From a virus, in the IMG/VR virus record IMGVR_UViG_3300036790_000048, positions 1 to 64,000 of that record: 64,000 nt of DNA, one strand, 5' to 3'. A model generated the notes under the pieces. The model saw only the letters and a program-made list of their open reading frames with translations. It was not told where the DNA came from and made no database searches. The translations under genes were made by a program, and so were the position numbers. Below, one piece after another: positions 1 through 9,338 of this stretch; positions within the stretch are counted from its first letter, which is position 1; every line of letters begins with the position of its first letter.

Positions 1-260
1 AGCCACTCGCCGGTGGCCTGCCCGGCCAGGAAGTTGACGTACTGGTGCAGCCCGCTGTAGCCGTACCGCTTGGGCGCGACCCACGCCGCCGCGGTCTCCT
101 TCTCGTACTGGAGCATCGCCGTGGCGCTGGCCTCATCGTCCGGGTCCAGCGCCACCAGGATCTCCACCCCGGCCGGTGCGACAGCCATGTCCAGCAGGCT
201 GTCTATGCTGTCCACCAGCTGCTCAGGCCGCCCGCGCGACGGCATCAGGACCGAGATCAT
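1..260 (-). CDS. Family 2 glycosyltransferase, N-terminal part (runs off the left edge)
   Basis: The first 86 residues are visible. They open with ISVLMPSRGRPEQL, the first beta strand and loop of a GT-A nucleotide-sugar-binding fold, and later carry VALDPDD, a plausible start of the acidic metal/sugar-nucleotide site. The ATG overlaps the TGA of the upstream dehydrogenase gene (ATGA), so the two are translationally coupled. With the dehydrogenase and a GT4 enzyme it forms a glycan-modifying cassette. Acceptor and sugar cannot be inferred, and the catalytic half lies outside the window. Confidence 0.75.
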   Translation of the reverse strand, partial: MISVLMPSRGRPEQLVDSIDSLLDMAVAPAGVEILVALDPDDEASATAMLQYEKETAAAWVAPKRYGYSGLHQYVNFLAGQATGEW

Positions 261-1516
261 CGCCGCCCCACCCTGATCACCGTGACGCCCGGCCGGTCGT
301 ACACGTAGCCGAACGGGTCGATGACCACCGACCCAGTCCGGTACGCGAACTTGGCGAACTCCTCGTGCTTGGTGGCCACCACGTAGACGAACGGCGGCCC
401 GTCCCGCAGAAACATCTGCGCCGCGCTGGACTGCACCACCGGGTCCCACTGCCACGGGTGCAGGTCCTCCAGGTACGACCGCAGCAGCAGCGCCGGCGAC
501 CCGGCCGTCAGGTCCGACTCGGGCTTGTACGCCTTGCCCAGGATGACCACCTGGTGGCCAGTCAGCGTCGCCTGCCTGCGCACCAGCTCGGCCAGCCACT
601 CGGTCTGCATCTCGCGAGCGTAGGCCAGGTTCTCGAAGAGCGGGAACGACGCCCCCAGCTGCTGCTCCAGCCAGGACATGGCGATGAGGTCCCGCGGGTG
701 GCACGCCCCGCCGTCGCCCATCCCGCCCTCCAGGTACTTGGACGAGATCACCCGGTCAGTGGCCGACGACAGCGCCTGCACCACCTGCGAGCAGTCTGCG
801 CCGAGCTTGTGCGACAGCTCCATGAGGTGGTTGGCCCAGACAATCTTCATGGAGATGTACGTGTTATACAGCACCTTGATCATCTCGGCGGTGGTGATGT
901 CGCAGGTGAACAGCAGGTTGCGCCCGTGCACCGGCGTGAACACCTCGCCCAGCATGCGCACGCCGCCGCCGTCGCTGCCGCAGATGACGAACTCCGGGTT
1001 GCTGAAGTCAGCGATCGTCGTGCCCATAGCGATGAACTGCGGGCTGTAGACCAGCTGCACGTAATGGTTGAGCAGCGGCCGGATCAGCCGGTTACAGGTG
1101 CCGGGCAGCACCGTGGACACCACCACCAGCGTGATGGGCTTCTCCAGCGTCGCCGCGGCGAAGCACACGTCCCGGCACGCCTGCACCAAGTACGAGTACT
1201 CGAAGTCCGCGCGCTCCTCCGCGGGCATGGGCTGCTCGCCGCCGAACCGGGCCTCGTGCGGCGTCTGCACCGCGACGAACACGATGTCCGACCGGTCCAC
1301 GACGCGGGCGATGTCATCACACCGGTGCACGAACTTGCCGTGCCGGGGCTCGTTCAGCAGCTCCTCCAGGCCCTCTTCCCGCATCGGCTCCACGAGTCCG
1401 GCCAGGATGTCCCACGGGCGCTCGTCCACGTCATAGCCGAACACCTGGTGGTGCTGCGCCAAGACCATGGCGCACGGGAAGCCCAGCTTGCCCAGGCCAA
1501 TCCACCCGACGTTCAC
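257..1516 (-). CDS. UDP-glucose/GDP-mannose dehydrogenase-family enzyme
   Basis: A 419-residue protein with the three-domain layout of nucleotide-sugar dehydrogenases, which oxidise the C6 hydroxyl of a UDP- or GDP-sugar to a carboxylate using two NAD+. The Rossmann motif GLGKLG is at residues 7-12. The central segment has YSPQFIAMG, then AEMIKVLYN with the expected Lys214 and Asn218, then GGACHPRD with the catalytic-type Cys272. The C-terminal domain has ILGKAYKPESD. Start is GTG, overlapping the stop of the upstream GT4 gene (GTGA). All catalytic landmarks are visible, so it looks active. The exact substrate is not determined; UDP-glucose is the most common one in the family. Confidence 0.88.
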   Translation of the reverse strand: MNVGWIGLGKLGFPCAMVLAQHHQVFGYDVDERPWDILAGLVEPMREEGLEELLNEPRHGKFVHRCDDIARVVDRSDIVFVAVQTPHEARFGGEQPMPAEERADFEYSYLVQACRDVCFAAATLEKPITLVVVSTVLPGTCNRLIRPLLNHYVQLVYSPQFIAMGTTIADFSNPEFVICGSDGGGVRMLGEVFTPVHGRNLLFTCDITTAEMIKVLYNTYISMKIVWANHLMELSHKLGADCSQVVQALSSATDRVISSKYLEGGMGDGGACHPRDLIAMSWLEQQLGASFPLFENLAYAREMQTEWLAELVRRQATLTGHQVVILGKAYKPESDLTAGSPALLLRSYLEDLHPWQWDPVVQSSAAQMFLRDGPPFVYVVATKHEEFAKFAYRTGSVVIDPFGYVYDRPGVTVIRVGRR

Positions 1517-2751
1517 CTGACCAGCCTCCAGCCCTCATCGCGCTCGGGCCGCGGCGGCTCCTCCGTGAGCCTGGCCTCCAGGCTGGCCATGATGGGTGCC
1601 CAGTTCCTGTCGTACACCAGGTCGTCGTTGTAGTTGTCAGCGAACGCGCGAGCGCGGTCCGACCGCTTGTCCGCCTCCCCGTTGTACGCGTCCTCGTACG
1701 CGTCCAGCAGCTCCCCGATGTCCGGGGTGATCCACGTCGCCGCGTGCCCCTTCTGCCAGTACGGCTGCCCGCCGACCAGCCAGCCGGGGCCGACCAGCTC
1801 AGTCATCGCGGAGCAGTCAGTGACGATCACCGGGACGCCGCACGCCTGCGCCTCCAGGATCGGCAGCCCGAAGCCCTCGCCGCGGCTCGCGCCGGTGTAG
1901 ACGTGCAACTTGGAGTACCACTTGGCCATGTCCGCCTGCGTGTAGTTGCCCGCCAGCAGGCTGTACGGGTCCGCCCACCGCACGTACGGGCCGATGCCGA
2001 GGAAGTCGGCCATGCCGATCAGGTCGTTCCCGCTCATCGCCGGGTGCGGCATGGTATGGCACAGCAGCAGCGCGTCCGCATGGCGGCTGCGGAACAACGC
2101 GAACGCGCTCATCTGCTCGAAGACCGCCTTGCGGTCGGTGTCCTTGTTGTGCACGTTCATGCCGATGATGAACGCGTCCTCGGGCACGTCGTCCGCCTCG
2201 CGCAGGCTGCGCCGGGCCGACTCCCGGCTGTGCGTCTCCCCGAACTCGTCATAGAGGATTCGCTCAGGCGGCTTGAACACGCCCTCGGTGTCGATGCCGT
2301 GCGGCGCGTAGAACGGGTCCAGCCCCTCATCCGCCAGCATCCGCTGCCCGAACTTGGCCATGGCGATCGGCTGCGCGCCGGACATCCGGAACTGCTCCTT
2401 GTCCATCCGGCCCAGGGGCTCGCAGTCCACCGGCTGCCAGATGCACACGTGCTGCGGCATCCGCCTCAGGATCATGCCGTTCATCGCGAACGCGTCGAAC
2501 AGGATGATCACCAGGTCCGCATTCCAGTCATCGGCGTGCCCGTGAATCAGGTCGTTGCCGTACCCCTCCAGCGCGCTGGGGTAGACCCGGAAGCCGTCCG
2601 ACTCGATGCGCGACCCCTGCAGCCCGTAGTTGGCGAACAGGGCCACCTCGTGGCCAGCGTTGCGCAGCCGCACTGCCAGCTGCCTTGATTGCGTGCCGTA
2701 GCCGGTGCCCGTCCAGAACGCGTTGGAAACGAGCAGCGTGCGCAGGGACAT
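1513..2751 (-). CDS. GT4-type (GT-B fold) glycosyltransferase
   Basis: A 412-residue retaining-type glycosyltransferase. The N-terminal lobe starts LLVSNAFWTGTGYGTQS, a typical acceptor-side glycine-rich loop. The C-terminal lobe contains EGFGLPILEAQACGVPVI followed by D and TEL, the classic E-x7-E donor-binding motif of the GT4 clan. GGAGG lies 7 nt before the ATG. The downstream sugar-nucleotide dehydrogenase overlaps its stop, suggesting the two supply and transfer the same sugar, possibly a uronic acid, to a virion or host surface. The acceptor is unknown. Confidence 0.88.
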   Translation of the reverse strand: MSLRTLLVSNAFWTGTGYGTQSRQLAVRLRNAGHEVALFANYGLQGSRIESDGFRVYPSALEGYGNDLIHGHADDWNADLVIILFDAFAMNGMILRRMPQHVCIWQPVDCEPLGRMDKEQFRMSGAQPIAMAKFGQRMLADEGLDPFYAPHGIDTEGVFKPPERILYDEFGETHSRESARRSLREADDVPEDAFIIGMNVHNKDTDRKAVFEQMSAFALFRSRHADALLLCHTMPHPAMSGNDLIGMADFLGIGPYVRWADPYSLLAGNYTQADMAKWYSKLHVYTGASRGEGFGLPILEAQACGVPVIVTDCSAMTELVGPGWLVGGQPYWQKGHAATWITPDIGELLDAYEDAYNGEADKRSDRARAFADNYNDDLVYDRNWAPIMASLEARLTEEPPRPERDEGWRLVR

Positions 2752-2766
2752 CAGACCTCCGAGGGT

Positions 2767-3903
2767 TCAGGCTCCTGCTGGTGACATTGCCGTAATCTGG
2801 TCCATCGTGATCTTCTGATGGCCGTTGCCGTTGGATGATACCTTGTCCCGCTGTGGTGCGAATTGCTCCGAGCACATGACCACCGCGAGATCGAGCACCA
2901 TCCGCGGGTCGTTGCCCGACCGGATCTTCTGCAGGTCCCACAGCACCCGCATGGCCCCGACGATCTGCGTCTCGACCAGCCGCCGGGCGATCTCCTGCCG
3001 CCGCCGCAGTGACTCTCCCTGCGCGGCGATGACCCCGCCCGACCGCAGCACCAGCACGTCGCGCAGGCACCGCACCAGCCGCCCGGCGATCACCAGCGGG
3101 TCGCCTATGTCGCACACCAGCTCGTCCACCCGCTGGTACAGGTCCCCCAGCCGGCCGGACGCCATGATCGCCAACAGCTCAGGCGCGAAGTCGGCCTCGC
3201 CGGTCAGCTCGTAGAACTTGTCCAGCGTCATGGCCTCCGCCCGCACCGCCTGGTCCAGTAGCTTCACCGCGTCGCGCAGCCCACCGTCCGCCCGGTCCAC
3301 GATGCACGCGAGCACCTCATCCTCGACCTGGAACCCCCGCGCGTCGCGGATCATCCGCAGCCGCTCAGTGATGTGCCGCGTGCTGATGCGCTTGAACCGG
3401 AAGTCCATGCACCGGCTGGCGATCGTATCGGGGATCTGGTCCGGCTCGGTGGTGACCAGCACGAAGGTGACGCGCTCGGGCGGCTCCTCCAGCGTCTTGA
3501 GCAGGACGTCGAACCCAGGCCGCGACACGCCGTGCGCCTCATCGAGCACCACGACCCGGTTGCGGCTGCCGACGTCGTACGTCACCATGTCGCACAGCTT
3601 GCGGATCTCCTCCGACCGGCCGTTAGTGGCCGCGTCCACCTCGATCACGTCCAGCGAGTTGGTGCGCTGCACCGACCGGCACGAGTCGCACTCGGCGCAC
3701 GGCCGGCTCTCCTCCGACTCGCAGTTGAGCGCCGCGGCGAGGATGCGGGCGGTCGATGTCTTCCCGGTGCCCCGGCTGCCGTGGAACAGCAGCGCCGCCG
3801 GGACCTCGCCCTTGCGGACCATGTTGTCCAGCACCAGGCTGACCCACGGCTGCCCGCAGATGTCCGTGAACTTCTGCGGCCTGAACTCAAGGGCTAGGTT
3901 CAT
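2767..3903 (-). CDS. dnaX: DNA polymerase III gamma/tau-like clamp-loader ATPase
   Basis: A 378-residue AAA+ clamp-loader subunit that uses ATP to open the sliding clamp and place it on primed DNA. Walker A GSRGTGKT is at residues 42-49. A four-cysteine zinc module (C61, C69, C72, C75) sits in the position characteristic of bacterial DnaX. Walker B VVLDEAH is at 118-124 and the SRC trans-arginine motif at 163-165. It stops after the collar domain and lacks the long tau C-terminus that contacts DnaB and polymerase, so it is gamma-like. ATG overlaps the stop of the methyltransferase gene. Partners elsewhere in the window are delta, delta' and DnaN. Confidence 0.93.
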   Translation of the reverse strand: MNLALEFRPQKFTDICGQPWVSLVLDNMVRKGEVPAALLFHGSRGTGKTSTARILAAALNCESEESRPCAECDSCRSVQRTNSLDVIEVDAATNGRSEEIRKLCDMVTYDVGSRNRVVVLDEAHGVSRPGFDVLLKTLEEPPERVTFVLVTTEPDQIPDTIASRCMDFRFKRISTRHITERLRMIRDARGFQVEDEVLACIVDRADGGLRDAVKLLDQAVRAEAMTLDKFYELTGEADFAPELLAIMASGRLGDLYQRVDELVCDIGDPLVIAGRLVRCLRDVLVLRSGGVIAAQGESLRRRQEIARRLVETQIVGAMRVLWDLQKIRSGNDPRMVLDLAVVMCSEQFAPQRDKVSSNGNGHQKITMDQITAMSPAGA

Positions 3904-5360
3904 TTCTTACTCCCGAGTAGCGACCGCATCTGCGATCGGTCATTAGCGCGCCAGGGCACCATGCGCCCAGCGTAGTCAAAGCTGAGGTCGCACGTGATGC
4001 CGCGCCGCCCCATGATGGCGGCGACGATCGCCGTCGTGCCAGTGCCGCCGAACGGGTCCAGCACCACGCCGGGCGTGGTCGGAGCCGGCTCCCACTGGTC
4101 GAGGAGGTACTCGCGCACCTGCCCGCGGCCGAACTGGTTCTGCGGGAACCTGGTCGTCTCGTCCTCGCGCCCCGGCTCCAGCCGCTGCCGCGTGCGCTCG
4201 GCCCCGCCGTCAGCCTTCCACTCGCCGCCCGACCGGGCCGGGTGGCCGTTGCCCTGGAACTCCTTGCCCATCCGCTGGCCCGACACCGACCGGTCGGTGT
4301 CCACCCCGCCGCGCCAGTCCTTGCCCCGGTTCTCCGGGTGGTCCTCGAACGGCGTGCACGCGCACGCGTTGCCGATGATCCTGGTCTGCACGCCCTCCTG
4401 CCACGGGCTGCGGTCCACGTCCTCGTAGCCGGGCAGCCGGTCGCCGCGCCCGCCGTCGCCGGAGTCCTCCCGCACCCGCCCCGTAGCCGCGGTCGTGCTC
4501 ACCGGGAACCGCCCCTGCCCGCACGCCGAGCACACGTGCACCGGTGACCAGCCGTCGATGACCCGCTGCACCAGGGCCGGAGGGAACGCGGCGAAGTGAT
4601 CGACGTCGAACTTCTCGCTCTCGTCCAGCTCATACCAGAGCGATTCCATCTCGTCCTTGAGCCACTTGGGGACCACCAGCGGCGAGGTGGCGATCTCCCA
4701 CACGCTGGGCGGCAGCTTACCCAGCTCATGCCCGGCCACCGCCCCATCCATGGCCCGCCAGCTGCCGTCGTCCTCGCGGTCCTTGCGCGACTTGCCCTTG
4801 GGGTCCTTGTGCGTCGTCCTGATCCGGTCAACGGCCTGGTAGTAGTCGCCCTGCTTGGTAAAGTGGAACATCATCTCGTGCGACCGGCGCACCCGGTCCC
4901 GCACCGACTCAGGCAGCCCGTTCGGCTTGCTCCACACGATCTCGGCGCGCTGTATCAGGCCCAGCTGGTCGGTGCACCCGATGGCGTACCGGGCAGGCAG
5001 GTTCATCAGCGACTTGGCCTTGTACCCCCACGTGTACCCGTGCGTGCTGACCGTGCCGCGGGGAGCGATGTTGCCCGGCGGGCCGCCACCGCCGCCTGCA
5101 TACTTATCCCCCAGGTTGACGAAGATGGACCCGCGCGGCTTGAGCACGCGCATCCACTCCTCGGTGCACTTCCACAGCGACTCTAGGAACTCCTGCGGCG
5201 TCGGCTCGTTCCCGACCTGCCCCTTGACCGACTCGCCGCCGTCCTGGTAATCCCGCAGCGCGAAGTAAGGAGGGCTGGTGACGATGAGGTCCACCGACTC
5301 GTCTCTCAGCGGCAGCTGCGACGCATCGCCCTGCAGCGACACCAGGTTACGACGGAACAT
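3900..5360 (-). CDS. DNA N4-cytosine/N6-adenine methyltransferase
   Basis: A 486-residue amino-methyltransferase in the beta-class order: catalytic TSPPY near the N-terminus (residues 28-32) and the AdoMet-binding motif DPFGGTGTT near the C-terminus (435-443). The TSPPY form rather than DPPY favours N4-cytosine, but does not prove it. Between them is a long target-recognition region with a Cys-containing stretch (HVCSACGQGR, then CAC) that could bind zinc. No restriction endonuclease is adjacent, so it is probably an orphan enzyme protecting phage DNA or marking it for regulation. It overlaps its neighbours at both ends. Confidence 0.9.
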   Translation of the reverse strand: MFRRNLVSLQGDASQLPLRDESVDLIVTSPPYFALRDYQDGGESVKGQVGNEPTPQEFLESLWKCTEEWMRVLKPRGSIFVNLGDKYAGGGGGPPGNIAPRGTVSTHGYTWGYKAKSLMNLPARYAIGCTDQLGLIQRAEIVWSKPNGLPESVRDRVRRSHEMMFHFTKQGDYYQAVDRIRTTHKDPKGKSRKDREDDGSWRAMDGAVAGHELGKLPPSVWEIATSPLVVPKWLKDEMESLWYELDESEKFDVDHFAAFPPALVQRVIDGWSPVHVCSACGQGRFPVSTTAATGRVREDSGDGGRGDRLPGYEDVDRSPWQEGVQTRIIGNACACTPFEDHPENRGKDWRGGVDTDRSVSGQRMGKEFQGNGHPARSGGEWKADGGAERTRQRLEPGREDETTRFPQNQFGRGQVREYLLDQWEPAPTTPGVVLDPFGGTGTTAIVAAIMGRRGITCDLSFDYAGRMVPWRANDRSQMRSLLGSKK

Positions 5361-5664
5361 CCCACTCCAGCCTGTACGGAATAGCGTCAGGATCAGGCCT
5401 GCGCTTGATGGTGGTCCCGAGGAATACCGACTGCCGCTGTCCGCCCGACTCCAGGCTCACCGCACCAGGCGGCTGCGCCGCGTCGTACCGCACCGGCAGG
5501 TCAGCGAACCGCACGCCCGCGGCGCAGGTGTCCTCCTGCACGACGCGCCGGTAGCCGAACTCGAAGCCGCACCCACACGCCCAGTAGATGAGGTCGTCGT
5601 CCTGCTCAGGCTGCGCCCGGTCCCCGCACGATGGGCACTCGGCGCTGTCCTCTACCTCGGCCAT
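5347..5664 (-). CDS. Small zinc-ribbon protein
   Basis: 105 residues with two cysteine knuckles, CPSC near residue 10 and CGC about 20 residues later, consistent with a treble-clef or zinc-ribbon fold. The rest has no recognised domain. Start ATG overlaps the upstream stop (TGATG) and its end overlaps the methyltransferase start by 14 nt, so it is translated with that gene. No function is assigned. Confidence 0.7.
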   Translation of the reverse strand: MAEVEDSAECPSCGDRAQPEQDDDLIYWACGCGFEFGYRRVVQEDTCAAGVRFADLPVRYDAAQPPGAVSLESGGQRQSVFLGTTIKRRPDPDAIPYRLEWDVPS

Positions 5665-5918
5665 CAGGTGGTGGACTCGTCATTGCGGACGGTGAACCCG
5701 CTGCCCGCCCAGTTGACTTGCTCGCGCAGCCGCCGGACCATCTCGTCGTCCACCAGCCGCTGCGACCGAGGCAGTTCGCCGCGCCGGGCGAGCATCATCT
5801 CGTACTCCGACCAGATTGGCGGCAGGTCCACCAGCATGGGCAGCTGTACGCTGTCCAGCCGGTCCCAGTCCTCAGAGCTGAACGCCGCCGACCATGCCGG
5901 GTCACCACTACTAGCCAT
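5664..5918 (-). CDS. Hypothetical protein, 84 aa
   Basis: Soluble, mixed-charge protein with tryptophans near its ends and a basic helix MVRRLREQV. No domain is recognised. It is supported by TGATG coupling to the next gene and by the absence of competing frames. A 31-nt spacer separates it from the gene upstream. Confidence 0.6.
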   Translation of the reverse strand: MASSGDPAWSAAFSSEDWDRLDSVQLPMLVDLPPIWSEYEMMLARRGELPRSQRLVDDEMVRRLREQVNWAGSGFTVRNDESTT

Positions 5919-5949
5919 GCCGCACTCTCCCCACCTGCACGTAGCTAAG

Positions 5950-6483
5950 TTATTCGGTGGCAGCGTTGAGCAGCCTCCGCACCTTCACGAGGTCGGTCAC
6001 GATGTTGTCGTAGACCTCGAACAAGACCAGGTACTCCAGGCTCCCCTCATCCATCTCCAGGAGCGCGCCGCGTGCGTAAACGGCCCCGTCCTGCAGCTCC
6101 TGGTACACGTCGAGCAGGAAGTTGCGCCCGTTTCCGGTCTGCAGGATGGTCCCGTACTTCTCGAGGCCGAACGCCTTGCGCTTATCGAGGTCGTCTGCTA
6201 CCTGATCCCTGATGTGCCTGGCCGTCCCGACTGACAGGTCCCACTGGGGGTCGCGGCTCAGGATGTCCTTGTTCACCAGGTCGTGCATGCTCGGCCCGTC
6301 GTTGTGCACCGGGGCCGGCTGGTTAAACATGTCCTCGTACGTGGTCACCGCTGCCTCCATCTCCCACGTGTGGGGTAGGTCGTCGTGATACCTGTTGCCG
6401 CTGCACAGGATGCCGTCAGGGCTGGCCACCCCGCAGATGGACCTGAGCTTGTCACCTCGGTACTGGAACTGCCCGCGTGTCAT
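5950..6483 (-). CDS. MazG-like phage nucleotide pyrophosphohydrolase
   Basis: 177 residues. The segment around FGLEKYG followed by NGRNFLLDVYQELQDGAVY matches the all-alpha phage dATP/dGTP-type pyrophosphohydrolases, in which E/D residues of the YxExxD helix bind magnesium. The expected role is hydrolysis of (d)NTPs to adjust nucleotide pools or degrade signalling nucleotides. An upstream in-frame start would add 22 arginine-rich residues, but the ATG at 6483 overlaps the stop of the radical SAM gene (ATGA) and is preferred. A second MazG-like gene lies at 46246-46809. Confidence 0.72.
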   Translation of the reverse strand: MTRGQFQYRGDKLRSICGVASPDGILCSGNRYHDDLPHTWEMEAAVTTYEDMFNQPAPVHNDGPSMHDLVNKDILSRDPQWDLSVGTARHIRDQVADDLDKRKAFGLEKYGTILQTGNGRNFLLDVYQELQDGAVYARGALLEMDEGSLEYLVLFEVYDNIVTDLVKVRRLLNAATE

Positions 6484-9338
6484 GCGATGGCCTCCCGCCA
6501 TAGCCCGCCGAGAACGATCCCGGCCTGCTCGTCCGCGCACCGAGGGCACCGGCTCTCAGTCCACAGATCTCCAGTCAGTGATTCCGGTATGGCCCTGCCG
6601 CAGTGCGTGCACTCGGTGCCGAACGGCACCTCCCCCTCCCGCTGCCTGGTGAACACCTCCAGCGTCCTCGCCGGGTACCGTGCCGCATCTATCCAGCTCG
6701 GCCTCCTGGTGAGCGCCTGGTAGACCTGGTACGGCCCCGCGCGCCTCCTGGTCAGCATGCGCAGCGTCAGCCGGTGGCCATCACCGTTCAGCCATATGTC
6801 GTCCACGAAATCCTTGGCGTTGACCTCCTCGAACGCCGCGGCGAAGTAGCTGCCCTCCTGCCGCAGCTTCAGCGGCACGTAGTCGCTCATACACCAGTTC
6901 ACCAGGTCAGCCGTGATGTTCGCGGGCATGTCCACGATCTCCAGCTCATGGAAACCGTTCCCGATCGCCGCCCGCATCGACACCCCGGCCGGGTACACCT
7001 CGCAGTCGTTCATGTCCAGCCAGGGCACCAGCTCATCAGCCAGCCTGCCCATCCACCCGCGCACGTCCGCTAGCCGCCTGGTCAGGCCGAACTCGGCGTA
7101 GTCAGTACCGAACGTCCAGTCCCGGTAGCCGTGCGCGTCGGACGCGAACCATATGGAGTTCTTGGACACGCACGCCCCAGACTGCTCCTGCAGCCGGTAG
7201 CCGGCCCGCCGGATCAGGTGCCGCCGGAACTCGTTGTCGGCCCAGCGATACACCTCAGGGCGCACCAGCCGTGCTCGTACCCGGACGGCGATGGTGGTCT
7301 GGTCCACGGGACGGAGGGCTGACACATCCTCAGCTCGGTCCCGCCGGGCAGCTCCAATATAGTCACGACGCAGCTGAAGGTCCCGCCCATCGCACACCCC
7401 GCAGCTGTTACCCATGCACCGCTCATCGCACCGGTCGATCCACTCATTGCCGTGGTACCTCTCATCGAACTTGGAGTCGTAGGTGGCGCTGTCGGTGCGC
7501 TCAGCGAACTCGCGCATCCGCGCGAACGTGTCCCACAGCAGGTCCCGGCTGACCCCGGTGTCGATGAACTCCCACCCGAGCATGTCGCCCCGGCCGCGCT
7601 CACCGAACAGGTCGCCCATGCCGCCAGCGAACCCGTGTGCCCGGAGCGCGTCGTCCAGCAGGGGGATCATGTTCCGCGGCACGCCGCCCCAGCACCCCTG
7701 GTCCAGCCCCTCCAGCACGTCGATGACCGCCTCGCCCGCCTCCCGGCTAGACCGCTGACACAGCTGGAAGAAGTGGACCTTGTTCGGCTCCGCCTTGGTG
7801 CCGATCTTGAACAGGATCTTGAGGTTGCGCAGCTCGTTGGCCACGTCGATCAGGTCATGGTCCGGCACCGGCCAGGTGCTGAACCACTGGAATGGCGTCT
7901 GCGCCTCGTACAGCAGCGGCGTGAACGAGAACTGGATGGTCACCTTGTCCGCCGCCATGGAGTCGCGGATGCCAGCCAGGTCCCGCGCCAGCTGCATGAT
8001 GCGCGCCACGTCGCCCGTATTCTCACCGGGCAGGCCGACGATCATGAACAGCTTGAACTTGCGGAACCCAGCCCGGATGCCTCGGGCCACCGCCTCCTTG
8101 ACCTCGGCGTCGGAGGTGGCCTTGCCCACCAGGTCCCGCATCCGCTGGCTGACGCCCTCCAGGCCCAGGGTGATGGACCGCGCCCCGCCCGCCGCCTGCA
8201 AGATCAGGTACGTCTCGTCGGAGATGAAGTCGTCAATCCGCTGCGCCACCGTGTCGATCTTGTCCGTGACGTTCTCCAGCAGCGCCTTGAGCACCGCGTT
8301 CTTGTTGGTCTGCATGGGGAAGTCCGGCCCGAACGGGCTGATCTCAGTGCCCCCGATGTTGTCGCGCATGCGCCGCGCCGCGTCCACCGTGTACTCAGTC
8401 GAGTGCTGCCGGAACGGCTTCTGCGCGAACGTCAGCCGGCAGAACGAGCACCACGCCGGGCACCCGCGGCTCGCCTCCACATCGCCCGACCCCATCGACG
8501 GATTGATGTAGAGCAGCGGCGGCCGGTCGAGCGGCTCGATGCTATCGAGGTCGATGACGTGCCGCTTGCGGAACGGCATCTGCATCCCGTCCAGCTCGCC
8601 CCGGTACCCAGTGACCTGCTTGGAGGGTCCATCACAAACGGTAGGAACGTCACCGTACTGAACGTGAACGAACCTGGGGAAGTAGAGGTAGTTGAAGGTC
8701 CTCGCCAGCCGCGCGTAGCATCCGAGTCGGTCGCCACTCCAAGTACCCTCCAACTTGAACATCTCGATCATCCGCAGCACCTGGCCCAGGCCGCCGTTGC
8801 CGGGCTCGTTCTCTGCCTCGCCCAGGAACACGCAGTCCACGACCGGTGCCATCACCTCAGGATTGCAGAACGCCTGCCCCCCGACCATGATCATGGGGTG
8901 CTCCTCGGGCACCCGGTCGCGCCACCGTAGCGGCACCCCGCTCATCGCCAGGTACTTGCAGAAGTTCATCAGCAGGACCACGTAGCTGATCGAGGTCCCC
9001 ACCACGTCAAAGTCCGCCAGCGGCCGCCGCGTCTCGATGCCGAACACCGGCACCCGCTCGCGCTCGAATATCTTCATGTCCCGCGGCGTGGCCGGGAGGT
9101 AGTAGCGGTCGCACAGGTGCCCGTCCCGGTCGTTGACGGCCTTCCACACAGCCGGAATGGACTGGTTGCCCGCCGCGTGCTCATAAGGCCACGACGCCGC
9201 CATCAGCATCCGCACCCGCGCGCTGTCCCAGTCCTTGCCGTACGTGTTGGGCTCGTCCCCCGACCACTGCGCAGGCCCGTCCAGCCGGTGCCGGTTGCGA
9301 TCGAGGAACCGGCCGATGCCGTCCGGCGTCCAGCTCAC
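6480..9338 (-). CDS. B12-binding-type radical SAM protein with C-terminal zinc ribbon
   Basis: A 952-residue protein. Residues about 95-180 resemble the degenerate cobalamin-binding region of the TIGR03960-type family (RRPLADFDVVGTSISY, then MVGGQAFCNPEV and FLGEAEN). The radical SAM cluster motif is RGCPAWCSFC with C293, C297 and C300. A TIM-barrel region follows (SITLGLEGVSQRMR, FKLFMIVGLPGEN). The last 45 residues carry a CTHC...CPRC zinc ribbon (C910, C913, C931, C934). Homologous cellular proteins have no firmly assigned substrate, so chemistry on tRNA, cofactor or peptide is open. GTG start overlaps the upstream stop. It is unusually long for a phage accessory enzyme. Confidence 0.85.
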   Translation of the reverse strand: MSWTPDGIGRFLDRNRHRLDGPAQWSGDEPNTYGKDWDSARVRMLMAASWPYEHAAGNQSIPAVWKAVNDRDGHLCDRYYLPATPRDMKIFERERVPVFGIETRRPLADFDVVGTSISYVVLLMNFCKYLAMSGVPLRWRDRVPEEHPMIMVGGQAFCNPEVMAPVVDCVFLGEAENEPGNGGLGQVLRMIEMFKLEGTWSGDRLGCYARLARTFNYLYFPRFVHVQYGDVPTVCDGPSKQVTGYRGELDGMQMPFRKRHVIDLDSIEPLDRPPLLYINPSMGSGDVEASRGCPAWCSFCRLTFAQKPFRQHSTEYTVDAARRMRDNIGGTEISPFGPDFPMQTNKNAVLKALLENVTDKIDTVAQRIDDFISDETYLILQAAGGARSITLGLEGVSQRMRDLVGKATSDAEVKEAVARGIRAGFRKFKLFMIVGLPGENTGDVARIMQLARDLAGIRDSMAADKVTIQFSFTPLLYEAQTPFQWFSTWPVPDHDLIDVANELRNLKILFKIGTKAEPNKVHFFQLCQRSSREAGEAVIDVLEGLDQGCWGGVPRNMIPLLDDALRAHGFAGGMGDLFGERGRGDMLGWEFIDTGVSRDLLWDTFARMREFAERTDSATYDSKFDERYHGNEWIDRCDERCMGNSCGVCDGRDLQLRRDYIGAARRDRAEDVSALRPVDQTTIAVRVRARLVRPEVYRWADNEFRRHLIRRAGYRLQEQSGACVSKNSIWFASDAHGYRDWTFGTDYAEFGLTRRLADVRGWMGRLADELVPWLDMNDCEVYPAGVSMRAAIGNGFHELEIVDMPANITADLVNWCMSDYVPLKLRQEGSYFAAAFEEVNAKDFVDDIWLNGDGHRLTLRMLTRRRAGPYQVYQALTRRPSWIDAARYPARTLEVFTRQREGEVPFGTECTHCGRAIPESLTGDLWTESRCPRCADEQAGIVLGGLWREAIA

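Noticed and set aside
5347-5664. Restriction endonuclease partner for the methyltransferase
   Set aside because: The neighbouring small gene is only a zinc ribbon without nuclease motifs.
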